From positions 2,170,001-2,234,000 of the forward strand of contig CAXXCY010000003.1 of the NCBI GenBank assembly GCA_963674895.2: DNA of 64,000 nucleotides, in the 5' to 3' direction. Below the pieces are notes generated by a model. The model did not search any database. It saw nothing but the letters and a program-made list of their open reading frames with translations, and was not told the DNA's origin. Positions 9,252-18,495 of this stretch are shown piece after piece. Positions within the stretch are counted from its first letter, which is position 1; each line of letters starts with the position of its first letter. The position numbers and the translations under genes were made by a program. The stretch is from CAXXOK01 sp963674895 (GTDB taxonomy: Bacteria; Bacillota; Clostridia; Christensenellales; Aristaeellaceae).

Positions 9252-10130
9252 TTAATCTGCATCGATCGGCTTATCCTTGTATTCGTTATACAGGTCCGGC
9301 AGGAACTGCGCCAAATGCTGCGCCTCGGTTGTCCCATGCGTAAGGCCGACTTTCAGCCATTGATTGGAAACCTTCCACTCCGGCGTTGTGAAATCATACA
9401 CCGGTTTTCCGTCCTTCAATCCATATCCGATCCATTCCGCGGAAACCTTCTCCATGCCGCCCGATAAAATCGGTCGGGACATCGTCAGCATCAGATGCGT
9501 ACCCAGGATCGGAGTCCACGAGCCATCTGTCTTGTAATATTTGATATAAGCGGGATCAATCCAGACGCCAGCCTTTTTCAACTCTTCTAAAAGTTTTCGG
9601 TCAACGTCGGTTTCCATCAGGTCTATCGGATACCTGACGGAAATAAACTGATCCGCAAACGGCGTGCCAGGCTGCTGGAGGAGGTCTAGTTGCTCTTGTG
9701 TCATAATGCCGTCTGCCCTGTCCTTGCCGTTGATAAACTCATGTGTCCAGTGGCCTGCCGGGCACCAAAGCTTATAGCGCAAATTGCCTGTGTCCTTCGG
9801 CTGGCTTTTGGAATGGACGTTGATCCAGTTGAAATACCAGCTCATCATTTTCGGGGTCGCATTTTGATAGGTGCTGTATGCGGCGATAAAGCCGTACTTG
9901 CCATCCGCATTTTCCATTTCCCGATACCCGAAAACCTGATGCGTATATTCTCCGGGCAGCGCCAGGTGCTCCAGCCAGCTTTCAATCGGCAACGCCTGGT
10001 CCGCATCCATCGGCTTGGCCGCCAGCGCCTGGGACATGGGATCCATCTCGTACAGCGGCAAATCGAAATACTTTGACATCGGCATTGCCCGTTCGCCGGG
10101 CGAAAGCGTAAATCTTTCCTTAATAATCAT
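9252..10130 (-). CDS. DAPG/phloretin-hydrolase family protein (PhlG-like C-C hydrolase)
   Basis: A 292-residue member of the family of 2,4-diacetylphloroglucinol hydrolase (PhlG) and phloretin hydrolase, zinc enzymes that cut a C-C bond between an acyl group and a phenolic ring. Family-like segments are NATPKMMSWYFNW, LRYKLWCPAGHWTHEF, and near the C-terminus THGTTEAQHLAQFLPDLY. The last holds the His-x3-Glu pair expected as zinc ligands, and GHWTHEF supplies further His and Glu. GAAGGAG precedes the ATG. Its place between GH2 and the alcohol dehydrogenase suggests the aglycone of a glycoside is cleaved here. The family call is fairly firm; the substrate is inferred. Confidence 0.75.
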   Translation of the reverse strand: MIIKERFTLSPGERAMPMSKYFDLPLYEMDPMSQALAAKPMDADQALPIESWLEHLALPGEYTHQVFGYREMENADGKYGFIAAYSTYQNATPKMMSWYFNWINVHSKSQPKDTGNLRYKLWCPAGHWTHEFINGKDRADGIMTQEQLDLLQQPGTPFADQFISVRYPIDLMETDVDRKLLEELKKAGVWIDPAYIKYYKTDGSWTPILGTHLMLTMSRPILSGGMEKVSAEWIGYGLKDGKPVYDFTTPEWKVSNQWLKVGLTHGTTEAQHLAQFLPDLYNEYKDKPIDAD

Positions 10131-10151
10131 CCGTTTTCTCCTTCTCCGGCG

Positions 10152-11366
10152 TTATTTCGCCAATTGCAGAATATTATAAACATCCTGCGTCGTCAGGTGT
10201 TTGAGGTACCCAACCGTACCATCCGCACGCACCGGGCGGGTGCGCTTTGCCATGCGCCACAGCGCGTCCTCGGTAACCTGCTCTTTGATTTCAGGCATTT
10301 CGCTGATTCTGATTGCCAGCTTCAGCCCGGCAAAGAATTCCTCCAGCTTCCGTATTCCTTCCAGCACGGTCTTCCCGGGATCGTTTGCATCGTATACCAC
10401 GCCCATTACGCGGGTTGCCCATTGCGCAAAAAGATCCATATTGTCTTTGTATACATATTTCATCCAGGCCGGCGTAACGACCGCCAGGCCCGCGCCGTGC
10501 GTAACGTTATACTCGGCGGAAAGCTCGTGTTCGATAAAGTGGCTCGCAAAATCCCCGGTTCTGCCAAAACCCGTGATACCGTTGTGCGAGATGCCGGATA
10601 CCAGCATCATACTGGCACGGGCGTTATAATCTCTCGGATTTTCTTTGAGCACCTTTGCGCAGTCCATCACCGTAAAGAAAACCGCTTCGCATAGACGGTC
10701 GGTAAGATAATTCCCCTTTTCTTCAGCCGGCGTAAAATAACGTTCCAGAGAGTGGGACATAATATCAACCAGGCTGGAAGCCGTTTGAAACCAGGGCAGC
10801 GTCATGGTAAATTCCGGGTTTTCAATTACAAAGCAAGGCCGGATCAAGTCGGTGTCTACAGATCGCTTCAGGTCCTCGTCTTCCTTGGAAATAACGCACC
10901 CTGTCGAAGTTTCGCTTCCGGCGGCAGCAATCGTCAGAATCACACCGACCGGCAGCGCCGCTTCCGGAACCGCGGCAACATCCCCGTATGCATCCTCGTT
11001 GAAAAACGTCCAGACGTCTCCGTCATAAACCGTTCCCATAGCGATCGCTTTACAGCTATCGACCGTACTGCCTCCGCCCACAGCCAGAACGAAATCCACG
11101 TTTTCCTTTTTGCATATATCAATGCCCCGATACACCAACGAGAGTTTCGGATTGGGGCTTACGCCGTCAAAATCAATGAAGGAAAGTCCATTATCCGTCA
11201 GATTTTTTTTAACGCGGTCAATAATTCCGCTGGTAATCAAAAAGTCTCCGCCATAGTGCAGCAGCACTTTTGTTCCGCCATATTTTTTTATCAACGCACC
11301 GACCTGGTTTTCCGTATTCTTTCCAAGAACAATTTCCGTCGGGCATTTAAACCTTGCATCCAGCAA
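10152..11366 (-). CDS. Iron-containing alcohol dehydrogenase (YqhD/butanol-dehydrogenase type)
   Basis: A 404-residue group III alcohol dehydrogenase. The nucleotide-binding part has FVLAVGGGSTVDSCKAIAMG, and metal ligands are visible in DIMSHSLERYF and in the HNGITGFGRTGDFASHFIEHE stretch, followed by THGAGLAVVTPAW. The family reduces aldehydes with NAD(P)H or oxidises alcohols. The start is TTG (11366-11364) with GGAGATG upstream; there is no in-frame ATG nearby. It is the first gene after the hairpin behind the substrate-binding protein and probably handles an aldehyde or ketone in this pathway. Confidence 0.85.
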   Translation of the reverse strand: MLDARFKCPTEIVLGKNTENQVGALIKKYGGTKVLLHYGGDFLITSGIIDRVKKNLTDNGLSFIDFDGVSPNPKLSLVYRGIDICKKENVDFVLAVGGGSTVDSCKAIAMGTVYDGDVWTFFNEDAYGDVAAVPEAALPVGVILTIAAAGSETSTGCVISKEDEDLKRSVDTDLIRPCFVIENPEFTMTLPWFQTASSLVDIMSHSLERYFTPAEEKGNYLTDRLCEAVFFTVMDCAKVLKENPRDYNARASMMLVSGISHNGITGFGRTGDFASHFIEHELSAEYNVTHGAGLAVVTPAWMKYVYKDNMDLFAQWATRVMGVVYDANDPGKTVLEGIRKLEEFFAGLKLAIRISEMPEIKEQVTEDALWRMAKRTRPVRADGTVGYLKHLTTQDVYNILQLAK

Positions 11367-11393
11367 CTGAACTCATCTCCATCCTAAAGGGTG

Positions 11394-11425
11394 CCTGCAG
11401 CGGGAATCGGTTTTCCCGCTGCAGG
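11394..11425 (-). terminator. Perfect 13-bp hairpin between binding-protein gene and downstream operon
   Basis: CCTGCAGCGGGAA pairs with TTCCCGCTGCAGG across a 6-base loop. On the minus strand it lies 43 bases after the substrate-binding-protein stop. No long T-run follows, so it may be a partial terminator or a 3' mRNA stabiliser, which would give more binding protein than enzymes. Confidence 0.6.
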
Positions 11426-11467
11426 AGTTGGTTGGCTTGCCGCCGTCTTTAGCCGTACCAGCAGCGA

Positions 11468-12760
11468 TTAACGGGTTGCCGCAAAATCGGCGTCCATTTT
11501 CGAAAGGAACGCTTCAACGTCCATCGTATCGCTCATCAGGAACTCGGCAAGTCTGGTTCTGTGAATCGTATTGGCTTCATTACCGAATTCCGTAATACCG
11601 CTGGTATCCACGCACTTGCCGGCGTTTACATAGTTTTGCAAGTCTTCGAATACCGGGTTGTAGCTAACATCCACATCTTTAAAGGTGGAACACTTGTTGG
11701 CCCATTCCGCGTAATTTTGTCCGGATTCCAGAGAGTACATGACTTCAACCACTTTCAAAGTCGCATCCATCATTTCAGGATCATCATAGTTGTAAACCAT
11801 GAAATCAACCATTGCTGCAGAGAGCAGCTTTGCATCTTCCGGATCGTTGCTGCACGGGAAGGGAAAGATCGAAACATTGCAGTCCGGATTGATCGACAGA
11901 ATGCCGTCAAACGTCCAGGATCCGTTCACGATCATACCAGCCTGATTGGTGGCAAGCATGTTCATCGCGGTGGCCCAGTCGGTGGCAAACGCGTCCTTCG
12001 TGTAATACTTCTTAAAGGAATACATCAGTGCCGCTGCTTCCGCATAAGCCGCGTCGCCCATGAACGTTGTTTTTCCGCTTTCCAGATCCGTATACCAATC
12101 AGGATTGGCGGGATAAATGGTTTCACCCGTGATGCACAAAGGTTTATAGAGAACCTGAACCTGGTTATGAATCACCCAGCCCGCAGTGAAGCCTGTTGCA
12201 AACGGCGTAATGCCGTCGGCAACCATTTGTTCACAAAGCGCGTACATTTCGTCAAGCGTTTCGGGAATTTCATATCCTTTCGCCGCAAAAAGGTCCTTGT
12301 CATAGAAAACACCGAAGTAGTTCGTATCCATCGGGACTGCTGCAAGCGTACCTTCGAACAGCTCCTTCATACCCTGAATAATACCGTCTTGAATGTTTTC
12401 CACCCAAGGTTCGTTGCTCAGATCATAAACATACCCGGCATCAATGTATTCCATACCTGATCTTCCCTTATAGATGGAAGGCGGATCATCGGAGATCAGC
12501 TTTTGTTTTACGATCGTCTCTCCGTCGTCATTGCTGTAGGTTTCGATCTGAAGTGTAATATAGGGGTACATGCTTTCGACGGTTTCCTTTACCCAGTCTG
12601 CCCACTTCAAAATACCCTCTTCGCTGTAACTGTTTATCCATGTAACAGTCACGGGGTTTTTTTCAGCCTCTGTTGTGCTTTCTGCTGACGCGCATACGGT
12701 GAAAGTCATCAGCGATACTACCATTGCGAGTACCAGACATAGTGCCATTCCCTTTTTCAT
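11468..12760 (-). CDS. Carbohydrate ABC transporter substrate-binding protein
   Basis: A 430-residue extracytoplasmic solute-binding protein of the MalE/UgpB class. It has a clear signal peptide (MKKGMALCLVLAMVVSLMTF) and a mature part with VTVTWINSYSEEGILKW, AAMVDFMVYNYDDPEMM and many aromatic residues. The Cys in the signal region (TVCAS) is not a convincing lipobox, so the mode of anchoring is uncertain. AGGAGG precedes the ATG. It sits after the permease pair and before the catabolic enzymes, an unusual but known order (permeases first). The ligand is probably an oligosaccharide or glycoside. Confidence 0.85.
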   Translation of the reverse strand: MKKGMALCLVLAMVVSLMTFTVCASAESTTEAEKNPVTVTWINSYSEEGILKWADWVKETVESMYPYITLQIETYSNDDGETIVKQKLISDDPPSIYKGRSGMEYIDAGYVYDLSNEPWVENIQDGIIQGMKELFEGTLAAVPMDTNYFGVFYDKDLFAAKGYEIPETLDEMYALCEQMVADGITPFATGFTAGWVIHNQVQVLYKPLCITGETIYPANPDWYTDLESGKTTFMGDAAYAEAAALMYSFKKYYTKDAFATDWATAMNMLATNQAGMIVNGSWTFDGILSINPDCNVSIFPFPCSNDPEDAKLLSAAMVDFMVYNYDDPEMMDATLKVVEVMYSLESGQNYAEWANKCSTFKDVDVSYNPVFEDLQNYVNAGKCVDTSGITEFGNEANTIHRTRLAEFLMSDTMDVEAFLSKMDADFAATR

Positions 12761-12812
12761 GTTGACCTAAACCTCCTATAAAATATTGATTGCAGAGCGG
12801 AACGCTGCCGCT

Positions 12813-13658
12813 CTAGCCTTTAACGGCGCCACTTGTAATACCACTTATCATATACTTCTGCAGGAAGAGGAACAACAGCAGTACAGGAATCATGCCCATT
12901 ACAGCGGCCGCGAAAGCCATGTTGTAGTCCGCAGAATACTGCGAGAAGAAATAGAATTGCTTCACCGTCAGCGTACGTACGGCATCTTTCTGCAGAATAA
13001 TCAATGCCGTATTAAAGTCATTCCACAGCCACATTGCGTGCAGCGTGGCTATCGTTGCCGTAATCGGTTTCAATAATGGAAGAACAATTGCCGTAAACGT
13101 TCTCAGCGGTCCGAGTCCATCAATATGGGCAGCTTCTTCCAGTTCATACGGGATGCTTTTTACAAAGCCGGCATATAAAAAGGATGAATACGCCACACTG
13201 AGCCCCACCAGAGCAATGATCACACCGGCAAGGGTATTGGTCAATCCAAGCACCTTGTAAAAACGGTATGCCGGAACCATTATGACCTGAAACGGAATCA
13301 TAATAGACGACAGCAAAACACGGTCAAGCACCTTGAAAAATTTAATCTTGTTTGCGTTTCTTGCAATTGCGTAGCCACATAACGATGCACATACGATAAT
13401 CAGCACATCCCCGATTGCGGTAACAATCATCGTGTTTTTCAGCGCTTGTGCAAAGCTGATTTTTTCGGCAGCCTTAATATAATTATCCAGCGAGATGGAC
13501 GAGGGAAGGGATAATGCGCTCTGCGCAGTTTCCAGTTTTGTCTTAAACGTGTTGATAATGGCGATATAAAACGGAAACAGGTAGATGCAGACGACCAGGA
13601 CCAGCAAAGCGATCAGAAACACTTGCTCTATTTTTCCTTTTCTCAGCGCTGGTCTCAT
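12813..13658 (-). CDS. Carbohydrate ABC transporter permease (MalG-type)
   Basis: A 281-residue inner-membrane permease with about six transmembrane helices. It has an EAA loop (ELEEAAHIDGLGPLRTF, residues about 190-206) for docking the ATPase, and a family-typical C-terminus near YMISGITSGAVKG. Its ATG overlaps the stop of the other permease in an ATGA, a sign of coupled translation. No ATP-binding subunit is encoded here, so a shared MsmK-like ATPase from elsewhere is expected, as is usual for these importers in Firmicutes. Confidence 0.87.
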   Translation of the reverse strand: MRPALRKGKIEQVFLIALLVLVVCIYLFPFYIAIINTFKTKLETAQSALSLPSSISLDNYIKAAEKISFAQALKNTMIVTAIGDVLIIVCASLCGYAIARNANKIKFFKVLDRVLLSSIMIPFQVIMVPAYRFYKVLGLTNTLAGVIIALVGLSVAYSSFLYAGFVKSIPYELEEAAHIDGLGPLRTFTAIVLPLLKPITATIATLHAMWLWNDFNTALIILQKDAVRTLTVKQFYFFSQYSADYNMAFAAAVMGMIPVLLLFLFLQKYMISGITSGAVKG

Positions 13659-14542
13659 TTAACCTCTACCTCGCGTTTTCTAAAGAAATTAGTCAGCAGA
13701 TTACCAGTGATGATCAGCAAAACCAGGAAAACCAGCGCGATTGCCTGTCCGTACCCAGCTTGATTGAAGGTATACAGATTTTCATAAATAAATATAGTAA
13801 ACGTTTTGCTGCTGCCTGCCGGCCCGCCACCAGTGGCAGACATTACCGTGCCAAACTCTTTTAATAAGGAGGTAAAGTTCAGCGTAACGCAAATCGAAAA
13901 CGCAGGCACAATCATCGGAACGGTCACATGCCTGAAAACCTGCAAGCGGTTTGCGCCGTCTACGACCGCCGCTTCCACGACATCATCCGGAACATTCTTC
14001 AAAGCCGCATAGTAGATCAGCATATTGATGCCGGAGCTGTTCCATAATCCGATCAAAACAATACCCGGAATCACCCAGGACGCAGATCCCAGCGGGCTTG
14101 ACCATCCAAAGAGCGCACTTAAAACAAACCGGTAAATAAACTTCCAGGAAAACGCCGCAAGCACGCAGCTGAGACAGCAGGGGATAAAAATCATCATTCT
14201 GCAGGCATTGCCGAATTTACCCTTGAAATTATTGGTAAGCAACGCTAAGCCAAGCGTAAGCGTATTATTTGCAATTACACCGATAAACGCCAACGTATAA
14301 GTGTTCTTAATCAGAGGCAAAATTCTGATATCATTGAACATTCTGAGAAAATTGTCAAACCCCACATAGTTATAATCCTTCGTGATACCGTTCCAGTCGG
14401 TAAAGGCTATATTCAGCCCTAAAAGAAACGGAATCACCAGGGCCATCGTAAAAAATAAAAGCGCCGGAAGAACAAACAGATACTGGGCTACGTGCTTCTT
14501 TGCGCGAATTGTGTGATGCTTCTTTTCCCTTGCGCCTGTCAT
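13655..14542 (-). CDS. Carbohydrate ABC transporter permease (MalF/UgpA-type)
   Basis: A 295-residue permease. After a basic N-terminus come six helices, starting at YLFVLPALLFFTMALVIPFL, and an EAA loop (DDVVEAAVVDGANRLQVF). It is the first gene of the minus-strand operon; GCAAGGAGAC precedes the ATG. The 330-bp gap to the divergent sensor kinase gene must hold the operon promoter and its control sites. Confidence 0.87.
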   Translation of the reverse strand: MTGAREKKHHTIRAKKHVAQYLFVLPALLFFTMALVIPFLLGLNIAFTDWNGITKDYNYVGFDNFLRMFNDIRILPLIKNTYTLAFIGVIANNTLTLGLALLTNNFKGKFGNACRMMIFIPCCLSCVLAAFSWKFIYRFVLSALFGWSSPLGSASWVIPGIVLIGLWNSSGINMLIYYAALKNVPDDVVEAAVVDGANRLQVFRHVTVPMIVPAFSICVTLNFTSLLKEFGTVMSATGGGPAGSSKTFTIFIYENLYTFNQAGYGQAIALVFLVLLIITGNLLTNFFRKREVEVK

Positions 14543-14779
14543 AACGCGTCTCCTTGCTTATACTGTTAACACAGGTCTAAGTATAGGCATACATTACCGA
14601 TTTTCTACCGTTTTTGACCGAATTGCATAAAATCAACGCCGAGGCGCCGCCATGACAACTGAAATATTTGTGCCAACTGATTGGTATATAGTAAAATAAG
14701 CACATGGCACCACTTGCCGCAAAGCATCTCCGAGCAAAGTATCCACAGCAGTAAACTTTATGGTTTCACAGAGCGGCGG

Positions 14780-14807
14780 TTGACAATTAAAGACAGCTTT
14801 TTATATG
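14780..14807 (+). promoter_or_regulatory. Probable sigma-A promoter of the sensor kinase gene
   Basis: TTGACA at 14780-14785 is followed after 16 bases by TATATG. A transcript from here would begin around 14814, inside the longest version of the kinase frame, which favours the start at 14874. The rest of the 14543-14873 gap holds no gene. Confidence 0.45.
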
Positions 14808-14873
14808 ATTGCAGTACCAATTCGAACCGCACAGCCAATGCTTTATCCGTATTACGAAAGCGGGAATACCAAG

Positions 14874-17432
14874 ATGAAAATGCGAAAGTACAAGCTGAGG
14901 ACACAATTATCAAACGTCAGTAATACTCTCATGCTTTTGCTTTCCATTGCTTTTGCGGTATATACAGTTGCTTTTATCCTAACGCTGCAAGTCAATTACT
15001 TAAGTTATGTACTGTATAATGGCTCCCGACTTTCCCAGGTTTCACTCTGGATGCATAATTACGTGTCCTATAAATTCCTGGCATGTATTATTTTGCTGAT
15101 TCTTTCGTTCGCTTGCATAATAATCTTTTTCCTTTCATACTATAATCCTATCTATTTGCACTTATGTTCCTTGTGCATACTGGCAATCTCATATTGCTAC
15201 AGCATCAACGAAGCCAATACAATGCTATACAGCGGGAGAGACGCCATTCGTATTTGGAATATTCTGCAATATATTTCGTTATTTACTTTGATATCGGTTG
15301 TAATTTTTTTACTGTATGACGACGCAACGCTGATCCGCCAGAAATTTCTCCGTTACATTATCCTCGCTTTCTGTTTCCTGAGCTGTATCAACGGCGTAAT
15401 GCGATGGGTTTCTATGGTTCCTTCCTATATAGGCTTTTCTATACTGATTATAATATCCCAGGCTTTACTGTTTAAAAAACACATTTCGCGTCGTGCGCTA
15501 CAGTTATTGCCGCCTTCAATTGTTCTGCTCTTCGTACAGTATGCCAATTACTATTTACGAACACCCAAATATTCTGTTGCTTCCATCAATTCCGCCACTA
15601 TCATGTACGATTTATCACTTTTTCTGATACCTCTTATTGTGATTTATATTTTTATCCTATGCGTTCTACGGCAAAAAGATATTCTTTTCTATACCCGCGA
15701 TATGAAATTTCAAATACACTCTATCAATACGGTCCGCAGCAATCTTCGCACACTGTTAACCGCATCAGTCCGCCCATCCCTTAAAGCAATTGACGAGAGT
15801 GTTCAGCAAATCACCGCCAGTACCGGCACAGCATCCCTTGGATTGGAAAGTCTTAAGCACATTAAAACGCAGCTGCTCAATATTAATTTTTCTTTAAACC
15901 GCCTAAACAGCTATTCCGCTTTCCATGTAAAGCCTCAGTCGTCCAGCCTGCCTCTGGTCAACGTGAAAACCATCGTTCATATGCTTGCGAATTCACTGAA
16001 GCATAACAATATCAATTTTTCCGATGAAAATCTGCATATCCAGCCCGATATCGGCTATATTCAAGTTGATCCGGCGGAGCTTGTGCATGCGCTCATTTCA
16101 GTATCGCTGGTAATACAGGAGCTTGATTGCAGTGCGGCCCTCAATATTGACGGAATTACGCTTGATGACAGTTTTTGCCTGATAATATCTTTCCAAAATG
16201 CAAGCAGCGAAAAAAATCATAGAATCGGCTTATCCTCAAGGGAACAAAACAAAATTGAGCATAGCCTTCTGGAGTGCAAAACCGTTCTGCGGCGTTCCAA
16301 CGGATATATCGAACTTCAGCAACATCCTCAAATAAAAATAAAGGTTTGCCTGCCGGCCATCCAAAACGTACAGCCAGACCCAATACAGAATATACGCATC
16401 TCCGAATCGGCTTCCGACAGTATCCTGTTTCTTTCAACCGATCAAAAACAGCGGGAACAGATCAGCATGCTTTTGCCCCATGACGGATATAAAATCTCTG
16501 TGTCCAACGACGCCAGATATTTTCTGCAAAACATGAATCTGATGCAGCAATATTCACTTGTCATTATCGGCAATCTTTATTATGATGTCGATTATTTGGA
16601 ATGCATCGACCGCCTGCGCCTGGAGTATTCCATGACGCAGCTTCCCGCATTACTGTTATTGCCGGATGGTCTTTCCGAAAACGAATTCCACATTTCGACC
16701 AAATTCAACAATTATCTGGCTCCCCCCTATACCGCCAGCTCTATACAAAAAGCCGTGCACTCGCTTGTCACGCTGAAAAGCGCAGCAGATCACACGCTGA
16801 AAACCACATTGAAATTCCTGCAATCTCAGATGAATCCGCACTTTACATTCAACGCGATTACCTCCATTATGCAAATCTGCATCAACGAACCGGGCGTCGC
16901 CTATGAACTGTTGGAGAGTCTCAGTAAGTATCTGCGCGCACACCTTACCTCTCTGTCGTCAAACCGCATGTCCTCCATTGAGGAGGAGCTGGATTTGATC
17001 GCCGCCTATCTCAAAATAGAAAACGCACGGTTTGCGTCGCGTATTCAATACGTTCCCCATATAACCTGTGATAGGAAATTCCCGATTTTGCCGCTCTTAA
17101 TTGAACCGCTGGTTGAAAACAGCATCAAACATGGGCTGACTGCCCAGCATATGATCAGCATTAAGGTCTCCGTCACGCAAATCGACAAGGACCTTTCGAT
17201 TTGTGTAAAAGACAACGGTGTCGGTATGACGCAGGAGCTTATACAGGAAATCCTGAATTCTGTAACACCTTCAAACTCGATTGGTTTGCGCAACGTAAAC
17301 CAGCGATTGAAGCACTTTTACGGCACTGCACTTTCTATTCTCAGCGAGCGCAATTGCGGAACGGAGATACGCTTTTCCATCAATAACCACCCGAATACCC
17401 TCACCCCGAACTCCTCATTTTTAACAAGGTAA
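14874..17432 (+). CDS. Membrane sensor histidine kinase with internal pseudo-receiver (LytS/YesM-type kinase core)
   Basis: An 852-residue sensor. The first half holds about eight transmembrane helices, for example LMLLLSIAFAVYTVAFILTL and LVIQ-rich later segments. Next comes a region like a decayed kinase core (LAHMLANSLKHNNINF... ending LPAI), then a receiver-like domain (SILFLSTDQKQREQISML) in which the phospho-acceptor Asp is missing (LVIIGNLYYD). The last third is an intact LytS/YesM-type kinase: FLQSQMNPHFTFNAI with the His at about residue 656, then ENSIKHG and DNGVGM of the ATP site. The start is uncertain (14805 or 14880 possible). It is divergent from the ABC operon and 51 bp from its response regulator, so it probably senses the imported compound. 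Confidence 0.8.
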   Translation: MKMRKYKLRTQLSNVSNTLMLLLSIAFAVYTVAFILTLQVNYLSYVLYNGSRLSQVSLWMHNYVSYKFLACIILLILSFACIIIFFLSYYNPIYLHLCSLCILAISYCYSINEANTMLYSGRDAIRIWNILQYISLFTLISVVIFLLYDDATLIRQKFLRYIILAFCFLSCINGVMRWVSMVPSYIGFSILIIISQALLFKKHISRRALQLLPPSIVLLFVQYANYYLRTPKYSVASINSATIMYDLSLFLIPLIVIYIFILCVLRQKDILFYTRDMKFQIHSINTVRSNLRTLLTASVRPSLKAIDESVQQITASTGTASLGLESLKHIKTQLLNINFSLNRLNSYSAFHVKPQSSSLPLVNVKTIVHMLANSLKHNNINFSDENLHIQPDIGYIQVDPAELVHALISVSLVIQELDCSAALNIDGITLDDSFCLIISFQNASSEKNHRIGLSSREQNKIEHSLLECKTVLRRSNGYIELQQHPQIKIKVCLPAIQNVQPDPIQNIRISESASDSILFLSTDQKQREQISMLLPHDGYKISVSNDARYFLQNMNLMQQYSLVIIGNLYYDVDYLECIDRLRLEYSMTQLPALLLLPDGLSENEFHISTKFNNYLAPPYTASSIQKAVHSLVTLKSAADHTLKTTLKFLQSQMNPHFTFNAITSIMQICINEPGVAYELLESLSKYLRAHLTSLSSNRMSSIEEELDLIAAYLKIENARFASRIQYVPHITCDRKFPILPLLIEPLVENSIKHGLTAQHMISIKVSVTQIDKDLSICVKDNGVGMTQELIQEILNSVTPSNSIGLRNVNQRLKHFYGTALSILSERNCGTEIRFSINNHPNTLTPNSSFLTR

Positions 17433-17483
17433 TCGTTTCGTAATGTCAGACCTCAGGATATACGAAGAAAGGAAAGACACTGT

Positions 17484-18212
17484 ATGCTGCGTGTGATCGC
17501 AATTGACGACGAACCGTTAATTCTGGATAACCTCACATATATTTTCAATAATTTGGAGGATGCCGAGCTGGTAGCATCTTTTCTTGATCCGATGCAAGCA
17601 TTGAAGGAATACAGCGAGCTGCAGCCGGACGCGGTGATTATCGATATTAATATGCCGAAAATAAACGGCCTAGATTTTGCCGAACGCATTAAAGAACTTG
17701 ACCCTATGGCGAATATTCTGTTTCTTACCGCGTATGACAATTACGCAATCAACGCATTTAATGTCGGAGCAGTTGATTATTTATTGAAACCCGTCACCGA
17801 ATCAATGCTTAGAAAATCGCTGCAGCGCATCAGAGCCAAGTCATCCGGACAAAACAGCGTTTCCCAAACAGGCCCACATACGATTATCAAGATTCCGGCT
17901 CTCACGAACAATCATATTCATCTGATTGATCCTGCCGATGCCCTGTACATTACCGTTTCCGCAAGACGTGTGTACTGTGTAACCGATAGTATGCGTTATG
18001 AGCTTCAGCATGCAATCGGCTACTGGGAGGAAGCGCTGAAAACCCTCGGCTGGTTTCGCTGCCACCGATGCTATCTGCTGAACCTGCACAAAGTCTGTGA
18101 GGTTTCTCTGATGTTCAATAACACCTACGATGTCAGGCTATATAACTGTACGGAATCCATTCCGGTCAGCCGTACCTACTTCAAATCGTTTCAAAAGCAC
18201 TTTAACCTATAG
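17484..18212 (+). CDS. LytTR-family response regulator
   Basis: A 242-residue regulator with an N-terminal receiver (IAIDDEP; phospho-acceptor Asp54 in IIDINMP; Lys in LLKPV) and a C-terminal LytTR DNA-binding domain (WFRCHRCYLLNLHKVCEV, then IPVSRTYFKSF). LytTR proteins usually bind direct repeats upstream of their targets. The pair with the kinase just before it is firm. Regulation of the divergent ABC/GH2 operon is inferred from position. A kinase of the YesM class is more often paired with an AraC-type regulator, so this combination is slightly unusual. Confidence 0.85.
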   Translation: MLRVIAIDDEPLILDNLTYIFNNLEDAELVASFLDPMQALKEYSELQPDAVIIDINMPKINGLDFAERIKELDPMANILFLTAYDNYAINAFNVGAVDYLLKPVTESMLRKSLQRIRAKSSGQNSVSQTGPHTIIKIPALTNNHIHLIDPADALYITVSARRVYCVTDSMRYELQHAIGYWEEALKTLGWFRCHRCYLLNLHKVCEVSLMFNNTYDVRLYNCTESIPVSRTYFKSFQKHFNL

Positions 18213-18440
18213 GCCAGTATCACGGAAATACATACACAGGCAGTGCTTGAGGCCGTGGCAGCTTCAAGTACCCACGCGGCATCAGCCATCACGTTGGGCA
18301 CATTAGCCGCAGCTCTGCTTCCGTATAGGTTTGCCTTTGATTCTTCATCCGAAAACGGTTCTAGTACAATCTGCCCAAACTATTCCTCTGCATGACTTGC
18401 CAGTATATCTGAGATCCTTGTGTACGAATTTTCAATCAGC

Positions 18441-18470
18441 GACGCGCTTTTTAGGCGCTGTCGTCGTTTT
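18441..18470 (+). terminator. Possible terminator after the two-component genes
   Basis: GACGCGC and GCGCTGTC form an imperfect stem, with one bulge, around TTTTTAG, followed by GTCGTTTT. The stem is short and the signal is weak. The rest of 18213-18495 shows no gene. Confidence 0.3.
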
Positions 18471-18495
18471 CTGCTTGAGCAATGAGGGATTCTCG

